From positions 3,968,001 to 4,032,000 of the forward strand of contig CBDDLL010000001.1 in assembly GCA_965230625.1 (NCBI GenBank): a stretch of 64,000 nt of DNA, read 5' to 3'. Numbering within the stretch: the first letter of the stretch is position 1; every line of letters begins with the position of its first letter. Positions 24,133-33,847 of the stretch are shown here, piece by piece. This DNA is from Saccharicrinis sp965230625. GTDB lineage: Bacteria; Bacteroidota; Bacteroidia; Bacteroidales; Marinilabiliaceae. The position numbers were made by a program, and so were the translations under genes. The notes below the pieces were generated by a model. It had not been told where the DNA came from. It did no database searches and saw only the letters and a list, made by a program, of their open reading frames with translations.

Positions 24133-26751
24133 ATGAGATTCTCTTTATTAATAATACTAACACTACTTTTTAGTATAAACTCATTAGCTCAAACAAATCG
24201 TCCTAACATTATTGTGATTTTAGCAGATGATATGGGATATTCCGATTTAGGTTGTATGGGATCTGAGATTGAAACACCAAATCTGGATCAATTAGCAAAT
24301 GATGGGGTTTTATTTACCCATTTTTATAATACATCTAGATGTACACCTTCAAGAGGAAGTATTTTAACAGGATTGAGTGGGCATCAAGCAGGAGTTGGAC
24401 ACTTGAATTCAGATTGGGAGTACGCATCTTATCAAGGACATTTAGCTGACAATGCAGTTACTATAGCAGAATTGTTACAACCAGAGGGGTATAGAACCAT
24501 TCAAGTTGGTAAATGGCATGTTGGTAATAGCAGACCATATTGGCCTATTGATAAAGGATTTGAGAGAATGTATGGGATTCCAGCTGGAGGAGGAGTTTAT
24601 TTTTGGCCACCTCATAACAAGGTTGGCAGTCGCCCTGTATATCTGGGAGAAGAAGTACAAAGCCCAGATCCTGACACATGGTATTCAACAGATGCATTTA
24701 CAGATTATGCAATTGATTTTGTGGAGGAGGCCAATACAGATAGTAAACCATTTTTTATGTACCTGGCCTATATTGCGCCTCATTTTCCTTTACAAGCATG
24801 GCCGGACGATATTGCTAAATACAGAAATGAGTATAGTGTAGGCTATGAGGAAATTAGAAATGCACGTTTTCAAAAGCAAAAACAACTAGGGGTTGTTAGC
24901 GAGTCAGTTACTATGTCTCCTGCAGATTTTCCTGATTGGAGTAGTGTATCAGATCAGGATCTTCAAGATCATAAAATGGCAATTTATGCTGCACAGATTG
25001 ACAATATGGACAGTAATATTGGCCGACTTATTCAAAAGTTAAAAGACCTGGGGCAATATGATAACACATTGATCATGTTTTTATCTGATAACGGAGGAGC
25101 TTCAGCTAGTCACAATACAAGTACAGATTTTATTGGAACGAAGGATTCTTTCGTCTCATATGGTAAAAATTGGGCTAATGTTAGCAATACTCCGTATCGT
25201 AGGTATAAAACAGAAGAACATGAAGGAGGAATTCTTACTCCATTAATTGTTCACTATCCTAATGGTATAACAAATTCAGGTCTAATTACGCACGAAGCTG
25301 CGCATATAAGTGACATTGTTCCAACATGTTTGGAGTTAACTGAAATAAGCTATCCAACTACTTTTAATGGTTTAGAAACAATGAACTTGGCTGGTGAGAG
25401 CTTTTGGTCAATTGTTCAAGGAGGATCAACGGATGATACAAGAGTATTTGGTTGGGAACATGAAGGAAACAAAGGTGTTAGAGTAGGGGATTGGAAACTG
25501 GTAAAATTGTACGGAAGCTCTTGGGAGTTGTACAATTTGGCAAACGATCCTACAGAACTTAATGACCTGAGTGGAACTGAGACAGCAAGAGTTGAAACGC
25601 TCAAAGAAGAATATGAAAAATGGAAGGTTAGATCATATGTAATTGATTGGAATGTAAATACTACAATTAATTATGAAATGGAGAAGTATGATTTATTAAA
25701 CTCTCAGGTAAATGGAACAGTAGAAGTTATAAATGATGTAGACGCCAGTAATAATGAAGTTGTTGAAATAGGATCAACTGCAATTGGTGAGTATGCTGAG
25801 TTTAAAGTGCCTATTTATGTGCCTGGATATTATAATATTGGAATTACGCAAAAGAATGGTTCAGATCAAGGCAAATATAAATTGTATTTAGATGGAGAAG
25901 AAATATCTTCTGAGATTGATCAGTATACTGCAGAAACAAATTATAGTTCGGTTTATTTACCCCAACTTTTTATAGATGCTGGAATGGCAACTTTAAGGAT
26001 ACAATGTACTGGTAAAAATGAAACTTCATCTGGATATAACCTTGCAATTGATAAGTTAACAATGACATATTCTCGTGAAGAAACTATTTTATCAAATTCA
26101 GAATTTGAGAGAATGCATATTCTTGCACAGCAGATTAATGGATCAACGAGTATTATTTCTGATGGATCAGCAAGTGAAGGCAAATACATAAAAGTTGTTC
26201 CTTCAGGTGCTGGAGAATACATGGAATTTTCGATTAATGTTGAATCGACTGGTACGTATGGTGTTTCAATTTCTCATAAATTATACACTTCCAGAGGTCA
26301 AATTCAGATATATTTAAATGGAGAAGCTATAGGTGGTGTTGTAGATCAATATGGATCATCTGGATTTCAGACAGTAGAATTGGGAGAAACTATATTGGAT
26401 GAAGGAGAGTGCGTGGTTAGATTAGAGGTTACAGGTAAGAATCCATCTAGTACTGGATATTCGTTGAGTTTAGACAAATTAAGTTTGGAATTTTTGAACG
26501 GAACTTCTATTGATACAATAAAGTCTTCAGATCAGTCATTGTTTTTCCCAAATCCAGCTTTAAGTTCAATTACATTTATTGGAGAACCTCCGGCAAAAGT
26601 AGTGTTTGTAGATATGGGAACAGGAGTAAAGAAAATGGAGTTGGTAAATTTAAATCAATCTGTAGATATTAAAAATTTGAATAATGGCATATACCTGATA
26701 ATAATGACTTATCAGCAAAAAACAGTAGTAAGAAAATTGATTGTAAAATAA
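24133..26751 (+). CDS. Secreted sulfatase with two CBM-like modules and T9SS sorting domain
   Basis: 872 residues from ATG 24133, chosen for its signal peptide (MRFSLLIILTLLFSINSLAQ). The sulfatase domain (about 24-500) has ADDMGYSDLG, the formylglycine signature CTPSRGSILTG with Cys near 70, VGKWHVGNSRPYWPIDKGF and TLIMFLSDNGGAS. Two tandem beta-sandwich modules follow (about 515-650 and 655-790). They share a YMEF- or YAEFK-type start, a segment like KLYLDGEEI or IQIYLNGEAI, and an IDKLTM or LDKLSL end, in the style of CBM6/35 domains. A divergent T9SS sorting domain (SLFFPNPALSSITF to LIVK) ends the protein. Unlike the first sulfatase, this one should reach the cell surface or medium. It is preceded by a locus-type operator pair. 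Confidence 0.92.
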   Translation: MRFSLLIILTLLFSINSLAQTNRPNIIVILADDMGYSDLGCMGSEIETPNLDQLANDGVLFTHFYNTSRCTPSRGSILTGLSGHQAGVGHLNSDWEYASYQGHLADNAVTIAELLQPEGYRTIQVGKWHVGNSRPYWPIDKGFERMYGIPAGGGVYFWPPHNKVGSRPVYLGEEVQSPDPDTWYSTDAFTDYAIDFVEEANTDSKPFFMYLAYIAPHFPLQAWPDDIAKYRNEYSVGYEEIRNARFQKQKQLGVVSESVTMSPADFPDWSSVSDQDLQDHKMAIYAAQIDNMDSNIGRLIQKLKDLGQYDNTLIMFLSDNGGASASHNTSTDFIGTKDSFVSYGKNWANVSNTPYRRYKTEEHEGGILTPLIVHYPNGITNSGLITHEAAHISDIVPTCLELTEISYPTTFNGLETMNLAGESFWSIVQGGSTDDTRVFGWEHEGNKGVRVGDWKLVKLYGSSWELYNLANDPTELNDLSGTETARVETLKEEYEKWKVRSYVIDWNVNTTINYEMEKYDLLNSQVNGTVEVINDVDASNNEVVEIGSTAIGEYAEFKVPIYVPGYYNIGITQKNGSDQGKYKLYLDGEEISSEIDQYTAETNYSSVYLPQLFIDAGMATLRIQCTGKNETSSGYNLAIDKLTMTYSREETILSNSEFERMHILAQQINGSTSIISDGSASEGKYIKVVPSGAGEYMEFSINVESTGTYGVSISHKLYTSRGQIQIYLNGEAIGGVVDQYGSSGFQTVELGETILDEGECVVRLEVTGKNPSSTGYSLSLDKLSLEFLNGTSIDTIKSSDQSLFFPNPALSSITFIGEPPAKVVFVDMGTGVKKMELVNLNQSVDIKNLNNGIYLIIMTYQQKTVVRKLIVK

Positions 26752-26860
26752 GCTTCTAAAGGTTATTTAATTGATACTTCATTGGAGGGGTAGAATTAAT
26801 TAGAGAAACTTAATAATTAAGGTACCATTTATCCTAACACTTGTATATATGTTTAGTATT

Positions 26861-26884
26861 AGCCGGCGAAAAGCCGGCTTTTTT
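26861..26884 (+). terminator. Rho-independent terminator after second sulfatase
   Basis: The perfect 7-bp GC-rich stem AGCCGGC/GCCGGCT has a GAAAA loop followed by T's. Confidence 0.88.
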
Positions 26885-27026
26885 GTTATACTTAAAGTGG
26901 CTTTCCTATTTGAAAATAATAAAATTTAATATACATAATAATTAAAGAGAAAATTAATGTATATGTTAATTATTATTGATTTCATATTAATTGTTTGAAT
27001 CTAATTTAGTATTTTAAATAGAAATC

Positions 27027-27069
27027 AGAAACGTTTCCGAAGAATGGGAACGTTCCCGAAAACGATCCC
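27027..27069 (+). promoter_or_regulatory. Triple palindromic operator, array 3 (susC/susD unit)
   Basis: AGAAACGTTTCC, GGGAACGTTCCC (perfect) and GAAAACGATCCC are centred at 27032.5, 27051.5 and 27063.5, with 19-bp and 12-bp spacing. The array lies about 140 bp before the SusC-like gene. Confidence 0.75.
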
Positions 27070-27208
27070 GTATTTTTTAATGTAAAGAATTGTGTTTAAA
27101 TGTTAATAAATATTGAATTTAGATATGATAAATAAAATTATTTAATGAGCATCGAAACTCTTTAATGTTTCGTGCTTTGAATAATGAATAATCTAATTTT
27201 AAATTATT

Positions 27209-30200
27209 ATGAAAAAAAATCTATTGTTATTTGTTTTTCTCTTGAGTATAGTTTTAAAACTAAATGCACAAGGGAAAACTGTATCCGGTACTATTTATGA
27301 TACCGACAAATACCCGATGCCTGGGGTATCCATTGTTGTTAAGGGAACAACCAATGGAACAATTACGGATGTAAATGGTAAATTTCAACTACAAATTGAT
27401 GAAGAAAACACAATTTTACAAGTATCATTTATTGGTTTTAAAACAGTAGAACTGGATGCTTCAACACAAAGTAAATTTGAAGTAATTCTGGAAACTGACA
27501 TGGTGGGATTAGAAGAAGTAGTAGCTGTAGGGTATGGTGTGCAGAAAAAAGTGAATGTAACAGGATCTGTATCTACAGTAAAAGGTGATGTAGTGGCAAA
27601 ACAGCCTGTAAGCCAGGCTTCGGAAGCTTTGCAAGGGATGTCACCAGGTGTTACTGTTTCTAAAACCTCAGGAGCACCTGGATCCACTGCTACTATCAGA
27701 ATTCGAGGAATTACTTCTTATGGAGGAAGTGATGAAGGATTTAAGAATGATCCGCTGGTTTTGATTGACGGAATGGAAGGAAATTTAAATGCTGTAGATC
27801 CCAATGATATTGAAGATATTTCTGTGTTAAAAGATGCGGCATCAGCGGCTATTTATGGTTCTAGAGGTGCGAATGGTGTTATTTTAGTAACTACTAAAAG
27901 AGCAGGTAAAGACAAGTTTCAAATTAATTATAAAGGCTGGGTTGGTGTTGATAAGTTTTCCACCCTACCTGATTACGTAAATGGTGATGACTATAATAGA
28001 TATTTAAGAATTGCCCAAGAAAATGATGCTCCTGGCAATACAAGCAATATGTCAGAAGAACAAATACAGGAATATAGAGATAATTATAGAACTAATCCTG
28101 ACGAATATCCTAACGTAGATTGGATAGATGAAGTAACCGAGGAATCCGCGATTAAGCAAAATCATTATCTTGGAATTACTGGTGGAACAGATAAACTGCT
28201 AACTAGAGCAACTTTTTCGTATTTGAAGCAGGATGGCTTGATTCGTAACAATACTTTTGAGAGTTATACTTTGCGAATTAATAATGATTTAAAAGTAACA
28301 AACTGGTTAAAGTTTTCTTTAGATGTTAACGGAAGGGTTAGTGACAAAAAAACTCCTAGTGCAGGTTTAGGTAATATTTTTCAACAGGCAAACCGAATTC
28401 CTGCAACATTCGCAGCACAATATTCTGACGGTCGTTACGGACCAGGATGGGCGTTGCAGCAAAACCCTCTGGCATACGTTGACGCAAGCGGTAAAAAATC
28501 AGACAAATGGTATCGCATGGGTGCGCGCATAAAAGCGGATGTAAATCCAATTAAAGATTTAACGGTTTCTTTTATCTACGCTCCAAAATTTACTTTTAAT
28601 AATAAAAATGCCTTTAACCGAACCTACATGCTATACGATGGTGTAGACGATCAAGTTGGAGTAGTGAGAACCTCAAATAGAGAAAAAAATGTTGCTTATG
28701 CTCAAAATGATCACTCAACAGATTGGCAGAATACCTACAATGTTCTGGTTAACTACAAAAAGAATATAGGGGATCATAGTTTTATTGTTTTGTTAGGAAC
28801 CGAAGCTGTTGAATATCATAAAGAAACATTAATGGGTTATAGAGAAGGATATTTGTTTCAAGATTATACTGTATTAAATGCTGGAGCACCGAGTACACAA
28901 CAAAATAGTGGAGGAGCTGAGGAATGGGCTTTAGCATCGCAATTTGGCCGATTAAACTATGATTTTCAAGGTAAATACTTGTTCGAAGCAAACTTTCGTA
29001 GAGATGGATCCTCCAGATTTACTGAGGAAAGATGGAGTATTTTTCCATCATTCTCGCTGGGGTGGAGAGTTTCTGAAGAGTCATTTGCAAAACAATTTGA
29101 TTGGTTGGATAACCTAAAAGTTCGTGCATCTTGGGGTAGATTAGGAAACCAAAATGTGGGTAATAATTATCCTTTTATGACTACAGTAACTACTGTTAAA
29201 GATAATGATGATGAAGATCCATTAACATATGCCTTAGGAACTAATCCTGTTCCCAATAGTGCTGGAGGAGTTCCCCAATACGCCAATCCGTTTTTAACCT
29301 GGGAGTATACAGAAACAACGAATGTTGGATTTGATTTATCTGTTATGCGAGGATTGGTTTCGCTATCGGCAGAATTTTACTCCAGAAAAACCTCGGATAT
29401 TATTTATAAGGCCAATGTTCGCCCAATTACAGGGATGGATGGTCCAATTGTGAACCTGCTATCAATGGAGAATAATGGTTATGATATTTCTATTGGAAGC
29501 CAGAAGAAGTTTGGTGACTTTGGGTATAGTTTTACATTTAATTTTGATGATGTAAAAAACAAAGTAACCGATTTAGATGGAGAAGAGGATATTAGAGATA
29601 ACACCATATCAAAAGAGGGACATCCTATTTGGTCATATTACCTATACGACACAGATGGCCTATTACAAGAAGGGGAAACTCAGGATATAACTTATGCAGG
29701 CAATAATCCGCGACCAGGAGATATTAAATACATTGATCAACCATCTGTTGACACAAATGGTGACGGGGTTGCGGATGCAACAGATGGTGTTTTAAATGCA
29801 TCAGATGATAAAGTTATTGCAGGTAGTAATATTCCCAGATATAATTATAGCTTCGATGTTAATTTATCCTATAAAAATCTTGATTTGTCAATGTTCTTTC
29901 AAGGTGTAGGTAAAAGAGACGTGTTAATGACAGGTGAGCCGGTTTGGATAATTAATAATAGTAGTGGTAATATTCAGGAATGGCAAACTGATTTTTGGAC
30001 GCCTGAAAATCCCAATGCCACTTACCCTAATTATGGTGTGTCAAATCGATATAATTTTATTCCCTCAACTTATTGGCTTCAAAATGGAGCATATTTACGT
30101 CTGAAAAATCTTCAGTTAAGTTATAACGTTCCAAAGAAATTTTTATTAAGAGCCAACATACAGTCCTTAAGATTTTTTGTTTCAGGTCAAAACTTAATAA

Positions 30201-30301
30201 CGTGGGATGATATGCCAGAAGGATGGGATCCAGAATCAAGAGCTAGAAATAATTATCCAATTGTTAAAACAATTTCAGGTGGTTTGGATATTACCTTTTA
30301 A
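27209..30301 (+). CDS. SusC/RagA-family TonB-linked outer-membrane transporter
   Basis: A 1030-residue protein. It has a signal peptide (MKKNLLLFVFLLSIVLKLNA) and an N-terminal carboxypeptidase-regulatory-like domain (about 24-100, TVSGTIYDTDKYPMPGVSIV). The TonB/plug region follows with EEVVAVGYGVQKKVNVTGSV and the SusC hallmark IEDISVLKDAASAAIYGSRG ANGVILVTTK. A beta-barrel ends in aromatic-terminated TISGGLDITF. It imports oligosaccharides across the outer membrane with the SusD-like lipoprotein encoded 20 bp downstream. The cargo is presumably released by the locus sulfatases, though no glycoside hydrolase is visible. Expression is likely under the operator array upstream. Confidence 0.97.
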   Translation: MKKNLLLFVFLLSIVLKLNAQGKTVSGTIYDTDKYPMPGVSIVVKGTTNGTITDVNGKFQLQIDEENTILQVSFIGFKTVELDASTQSKFEVILETDMVGLEEVVAVGYGVQKKVNVTGSVSTVKGDVVAKQPVSQASEALQGMSPGVTVSKTSGAPGSTATIRIRGITSYGGSDEGFKNDPLVLIDGMEGNLNAVDPNDIEDISVLKDAASAAIYGSRGANGVILVTTKRAGKDKFQINYKGWVGVDKFSTLPDYVNGDDYNRYLRIAQENDAPGNTSNMSEEQIQEYRDNYRTNPDEYPNVDWIDEVTEESAIKQNHYLGITGGTDKLLTRATFSYLKQDGLIRNNTFESYTLRINNDLKVTNWLKFSLDVNGRVSDKKTPSAGLGNIFQQANRIPATFAAQYSDGRYGPGWALQQNPLAYVDASGKKSDKWYRMGARIKADVNPIKDLTVSFIYAPKFTFNNKNAFNRTYMLYDGVDDQVGVVRTSNREKNVAYAQNDHSTDWQNTYNVLVNYKKNIGDHSFIVLLGTEAVEYHKETLMGYREGYLFQDYTVLNAGAPSTQQNSGGAEEWALASQFGRLNYDFQGKYLFEANFRRDGSSRFTEERWSIFPSFSLGWRVSEESFAKQFDWLDNLKVRASWGRLGNQNVGNNYPFMTTVTTVKDNDDEDPLTYALGTNPVPNSAGGVPQYANPFLTWEYTETTNVGFDLSVMRGLVSLSAEFYSRKTSDIIYKANVRPITGMDGPIVNLLSMENNGYDISIGSQKKFGDFGYSFTFNFDDVKNKVTDLDGEEDIRDNTISKEGHPIWSYYLYDTDGLLQEGETQDITYAGNNPRPGDIKYIDQPSVDTNGDGVADATDGVLNASDDKVIAGSNIPRYNYSFDVNLSYKNLDLSMFFQGVGKRDVLMTGEPVWIINNSSGNIQEWQTDFWTPENPNATYPNYGVSNRYNFIPSTYWLQNGAYLRLKNLQLSYNVPKKFLLRANIQSLRFFVSGQNLITWDDMPEGWDPESRARNNYPIVKTISGGLDITF

Positions 30302-30321
30302 CCGTATAATTAAAGACAATC

Positions 30322-32037
30322 ATGAAAATATTAAATAAGCTAGTTATTATAGTATTGGCTATTACTACTTTTAGTTGTAACGACGATTATTTAGAAAAGA
30401 TTCCCTTAGGAAGTCCTGCAGATAACAATTATATGCAGACTGAGGCCGAAATGAAAGCAGCCTTGAATGCAGCCTACAGAGGTTTATATCATCATATGGG
30501 TCAATATTCAAATTCGGCCTGGCATGGATTAGATTTTGGAACAGATATAGGAATACGTCGTCCGAGTGGAACTTATCCGTACCCTTGGGTATATGGTGGG
30601 CAAAATTCGGAATATGGCAAAATTACCAGTTTATGGAAAAATTTATACAAGCATATCAATAGAGCGAACTATGTCATTCAAAATATTTCCAGGGGTCAGG
30701 ATGCTGTTTCGGAACAAACCTATAATGAAATATTAGGACAAGCTAAATTTTTAAGAGCCTTTTATTATTTCTATTTATATGAATTATGGGGAGATGTTCC
30801 TTTAGTTACAAGTATTCCGGTAGATTACAATGAATTTTATTATTATACAAGAACGCCGAAGGATCAGGTGATTGATACGATACATGCTGATCTTGATTTT
30901 GCTATTGATAATTTACCTCAAACTTGGGCAGAAGAAAATTATGGTAGAATAACAAGTGCCGCGGCCGGAGCTTTAAAAACAAGAGTTGCCTTATTTAATG
31001 GAGACTATTCTGGAGCTATTAGTGCCGCAGAGGTGGTTATGGGATATGGCATTAACCTTTATTCTGATTACCAAAAACTATTCCTGACAGAAGGAGCGCA
31101 GAGTCCAGAGAACTTACTTATAGTTCAATATGTTGATGGTGTTGAAACTCATTCTTACCCAAGAGATAACGGTGGTCGTAACAATGGCGGTTGGGCCATT
31201 AATCAACCAACTCGTTATTTAGTGGATTCATACGAATGTACAGATGGGCAAAAAATTGATGTATCACCATTGTATAACCCTGATTCACCCTATGAGAACA
31301 GAGATCCAAGACTAGCAGCAACTGTTTTAACAAGTGGAACTTGGTTCTGTAACTGGTTGTTTGATTTTTATCAAGAAAAAACCCAGCGTATTGTGAATGG
31401 CGAAATTAAAACGGTTAACAATAGGGATTATGACTTTAAAAACGTACAATCTAAAACGGGATATTTAATTCGCAAGAACTTCGACGAAAATGATTATTTT
31501 AATGGTACTATGGCAAAGTCAGTAACACCAGTAGTAGTAATGAGATATGTAGAGGTTTTACTTTCGTATGCAGAGGCTAAATTTGAAGTAGGAGAGTTTG
31601 ATCAAGCCGTTTGCGATGCCACCATTAATGTTATCAGGAAAAGGGTTGGTATGCCAGATAAAACCGTTGCAGGTATGACTGATACACAAATCAGAAGTAT
31701 GATACGTAATGAAAGAAAAGTTGAGTTGGCATTTGAGGGTCTTCGATACTTCGATATTCGTAGATGGAAAACCATTGAACATGTTTTGAATAATGATAGA
31801 GTAATTGGTCGTTATGCCCCAGAGTATGTAACTAAAATTCAAAATGGAGAACCAACAAATTTCCCTCGCCCAACATTTGATGAGTACGGAATTTCACATT
31901 ATCCAAATGAAGAGGATGTTTTTGTGCCATTAGAAACGCAGTTTGTATTTGATCCTGCAAAAGATTATCTATGGCCAATACCTCAGGAGGAACTAGATAA
32001 TGCAAAAGTAGAGTTTCCTAACAATCCTGGATATTAG
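30322..32037 (+). CDS. SusD/RagB-family surface glycan-binding lipoprotein
   Basis: A 571-residue lipoprotein with lipobox TTFSC (Cys near residue 19) followed by the typical NDDYLEKIPLG start of mature SusD proteins. TPR-like helical pairs include AKFLRAFYYFYLYELWGDVPLVTSIP, RTPKDQVIDTIHADLDFAI and the C-terminal RNERKVELAFEGLRYFDIRRWKTIE, all family signatures. It caps the SusC channel and selects the glycan. It directly follows susC in the same transcription unit and ends at a strong terminator. Confidence 0.96.
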   Translation: MKILNKLVIIVLAITTFSCNDDYLEKIPLGSPADNNYMQTEAEMKAALNAAYRGLYHHMGQYSNSAWHGLDFGTDIGIRRPSGTYPYPWVYGGQNSEYGKITSLWKNLYKHINRANYVIQNISRGQDAVSEQTYNEILGQAKFLRAFYYFYLYELWGDVPLVTSIPVDYNEFYYYTRTPKDQVIDTIHADLDFAIDNLPQTWAEENYGRITSAAAGALKTRVALFNGDYSGAISAAEVVMGYGINLYSDYQKLFLTEGAQSPENLLIVQYVDGVETHSYPRDNGGRNNGGWAINQPTRYLVDSYECTDGQKIDVSPLYNPDSPYENRDPRLAATVLTSGTWFCNWLFDFYQEKTQRIVNGEIKTVNNRDYDFKNVQSKTGYLIRKNFDENDYFNGTMAKSVTPVVVMRYVEVLLSYAEAKFEVGEFDQAVCDATINVIRKRVGMPDKTVAGMTDTQIRSMIRNERKVELAFEGLRYFDIRRWKTIEHVLNNDRVIGRYAPEYVTKIQNGEPTNFPRPTFDEYGISHYPNEEDVFVPLETQFVFDPAKDYLWPIPQEELDNAKVEFPNNPGY

Positions 32038-32066
32038 GTTTTAAGAATTAGAATATATGTTTTATG

Positions 32067-32091
32067 AAAACCGGCTTTTTGCCGGTTTTTT
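32067..32091 (+). terminator. Rho-independent terminator after susD
   Basis: The perfect 9-bp stem AAAACCGGC/GCCGGTTTT has a TTTTT loop and a T tail. Confidence 0.88.
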
Positions 32092-32500
32092 AATTTTTGA
32101 TAAGGGTTTTTATCGTTTCTATTTAACCTCCTTTTAAAATTCTGTAAAAATACTTTCCCGAAGACAACCCAATTGTATTAAATTACTTGTTGATGACTAC
32201 CAGTTCTTTTGACGATGGATTTGTTTTATTAAATATTTTCTCAGAAACATCAATTTACTGAATACTTACAATAGTAGGATTTTGTAGTTGATATTTAACC
32301 TTGATAGCCTCCGATCTATAGTAAGATTTTATTGCTTGAATCCTTTATGTATTCACACATTTTTTCTTTAAGGATCACACTGTTTTTAAGTAAATATGCA
32401 GCTTTTAACTTGTTTTTGTATTCATCAAGTGTAATTTGATAAACATAATACATAATGTAATTAAGTAAATACAGGAGCTTTTTATAGTTGTTGAGTAATT
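32092..32500. other. Intergenic stretch without recognisable content
   Basis: About 400 AT-rich bases between the susD terminator and the AraC gene. No open frame of note, operator palindrome or repeat was seen on either strand. Short decayed coding traces cannot be excluded by eye. Confidence 0.4.
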
Positions 32501-33307
32501 TTATTGAAAATAATCAGAGTAGGGAGTACATTCAACAAAATATTCTTTAGGAGTTTTTCCAGAGAGTGATAAGAAATCAGCAATCATATGTGATTGGTCA
32601 TAATAACCACTATCAATAGCAAGTTTTGTTAAAGATATATCCTTATTTGATTTAATATTAATAGCATTCTGAAATCGGATAGTTTTTAGGAATTGCTTTG
32701 GCGAAACACCTATATACTCTGTAAATAATCTTTCAAATTGTTTTCTACTTAAACAAATTTCTGAAGCGAGAGAATTAATATCCATTTGCCCTTTTGTTTT
32801 GTTTATTAGGTTTATACAGTGCTTTATTCTGGCTTCTTTATAATCATTTTGTTTTGTTTTTATTCTGCTTTCCAGGAAATGTTCTACGATATTAATTCTT
32901 TCAGAAAATAAGCTCTTAGATGAAAGACTATCCTCTAATTCATTAGTTATATTGTTAATAATAAATTTTAATGGGATTGTTTGGTTATAGAGTTCATTTG
33001 TTGGAATATCTATGAATTTGGCCAATCCATGAGGATAAAAATAAATGGAGAATAAAGACAAACTGCCTTTAACTTTAATATCAAAATAGCTTCTTATTTG
33101 ACCTGTAATCATCGAGTTTTCGTTAATCAATTTACGATTATCCAATGATTGGGGGATATCAGCAAGATAAAAAGAGAGTTCAAACAATCCACTTGGAACA
33201 ATTCTTTGCAAGTGTTCCTTTCCGCTGACCATTATATTTTCTATCATCCAATATGCTTTTACATATTGCGATAAATAAGAAGAAGGTTGATGAATAAAAA
33301 AGTCCAC
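32501..33307 (-). CDS. AraC-family transcriptional regulator (DUF6597-type sensor)
   Basis: A 268-residue cytoplasmic protein. The N-terminal region (about 1-150, FFIHQPSSYLSQYVKAYWMIE and RIVPSGLFELSFYL) matches the DUF6597-like sensory domain common in Bacteroidota. The C-terminal 100 residues form the double helix-turn-helix of AraC regulators (INSLASEICLSRKQFERLFTEYIGVSPKQFLKTIRF and TKLAIDSGYYDQSHMIADF). A VOC-family gene lies directly upstream on the same strand, a common pairing. It sits inside the glycan locus but on the other strand, and AraC proteins do not usually bind CG-centred palindromes. It is therefore probably not the regulator of the operator arrays. Confidence 0.92.
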   Translation of the reverse strand: MDFFIHQPSSYLSQYVKAYWMIENIMVSGKEHLQRIVPSGLFELSFYLADIPQSLDNRKLINENSMITGQIRSYFDIKVKGSLSLFSIYFYPHGLAKFIDIPTNELYNQTIPLKFIINNITNELEDSLSSKSLFSERINIVEHFLESRIKTKQNDYKEARIKHCINLINKTKGQMDINSLASEICLSRKQFERLFTEYIGVSPKQFLKTIRFQNAINIKSNKDISLTKLAIDSGYYDQSHMIADFLSLSGKTPKEYFVECTPYSDYFQ

Positions 33308-33389
33308 TTAATTAAATTCTTAATACAAAGATAAGTTATAAACTAAGAGGTTACACCAAATAGTAATGATGTAACCCCAAAAAAGATTG

Positions 33390-33749
33390 TTATTTGTCTC
33401 CGTATAATCCTATTTTATTTCCTTCGCAATCTATGAATAGTGCAAAATATCCATAGCCTTCTGCTTCAATCTTTGTTTTCTCTTTTATAATTTTACCATC
33501 TTTTTCTACAATTTTGTCTATTGTTTTCTGGAGGTGGTCACCAGTATTTAAACTTACTAAAACACCATCTTTTGATGGTTTAAAATCAGGAGCTTGAGAT
33601 ATTGCACCTTCTCCGTTAGGAAAGCATGCCATCTTCTCAGATCCACAGTCCATGATTTCTAAATTTAGATCGAAAACCGAATTGTAGAAATTAACAGCCC
33701 TTTCAATGTTTTCTGTTGGGATTTCAACCCATGAAATTAACTTCTTCAT
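33390..33749 (-). CDS. VOC (glyoxalase/bleomycin-resistance fold) family protein
   Basis: A 119-residue single VOC domain. It starts with KLISWVEIPTENIERAVNFYNSVFDLNLEIMD and ends with GYFALFIDCEGNKIGLYGDK, the paired beta-alpha-beta-beta-beta units of the family. The metal or substrate cannot be assigned from sequence. It is transcribed just ahead of the AraC-type regulator (82 bp gap) and is probably in the same unit, away from the glycan genes. A role in binding or detoxifying a small molecule is a family-level guess. Confidence 0.88.
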   Translation of the reverse strand: MKKLISWVEIPTENIERAVNFYNSVFDLNLEIMDCGSEKMACFPNGEGAISQAPDFKPSKDGVLVSLNTGDHLQKTIDKIVEKDGKIIKEKTKIEAEGYGYFALFIDCEGNKIGLYGDK

Positions 33750-33847
33750 TGCTTTTAATTTTTAGTTTTAAAATCAATGTAAAAGTATTTTGAGAAAATT
33801 CTTTAAAATTGGAAAATTGCGACATTCACAATATTTTTCTATCTTTT

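Noticed and set aside
32501..33307. AraC regulator as the protein binding the palindromic operator arrays
   Set aside because: AraC proteins usually bind direct, non-palindromic half-sites. The CG-centred palindromes fit a LacI-family protein, which is not encoded here. The gene may be unrelated to the glycan locus.
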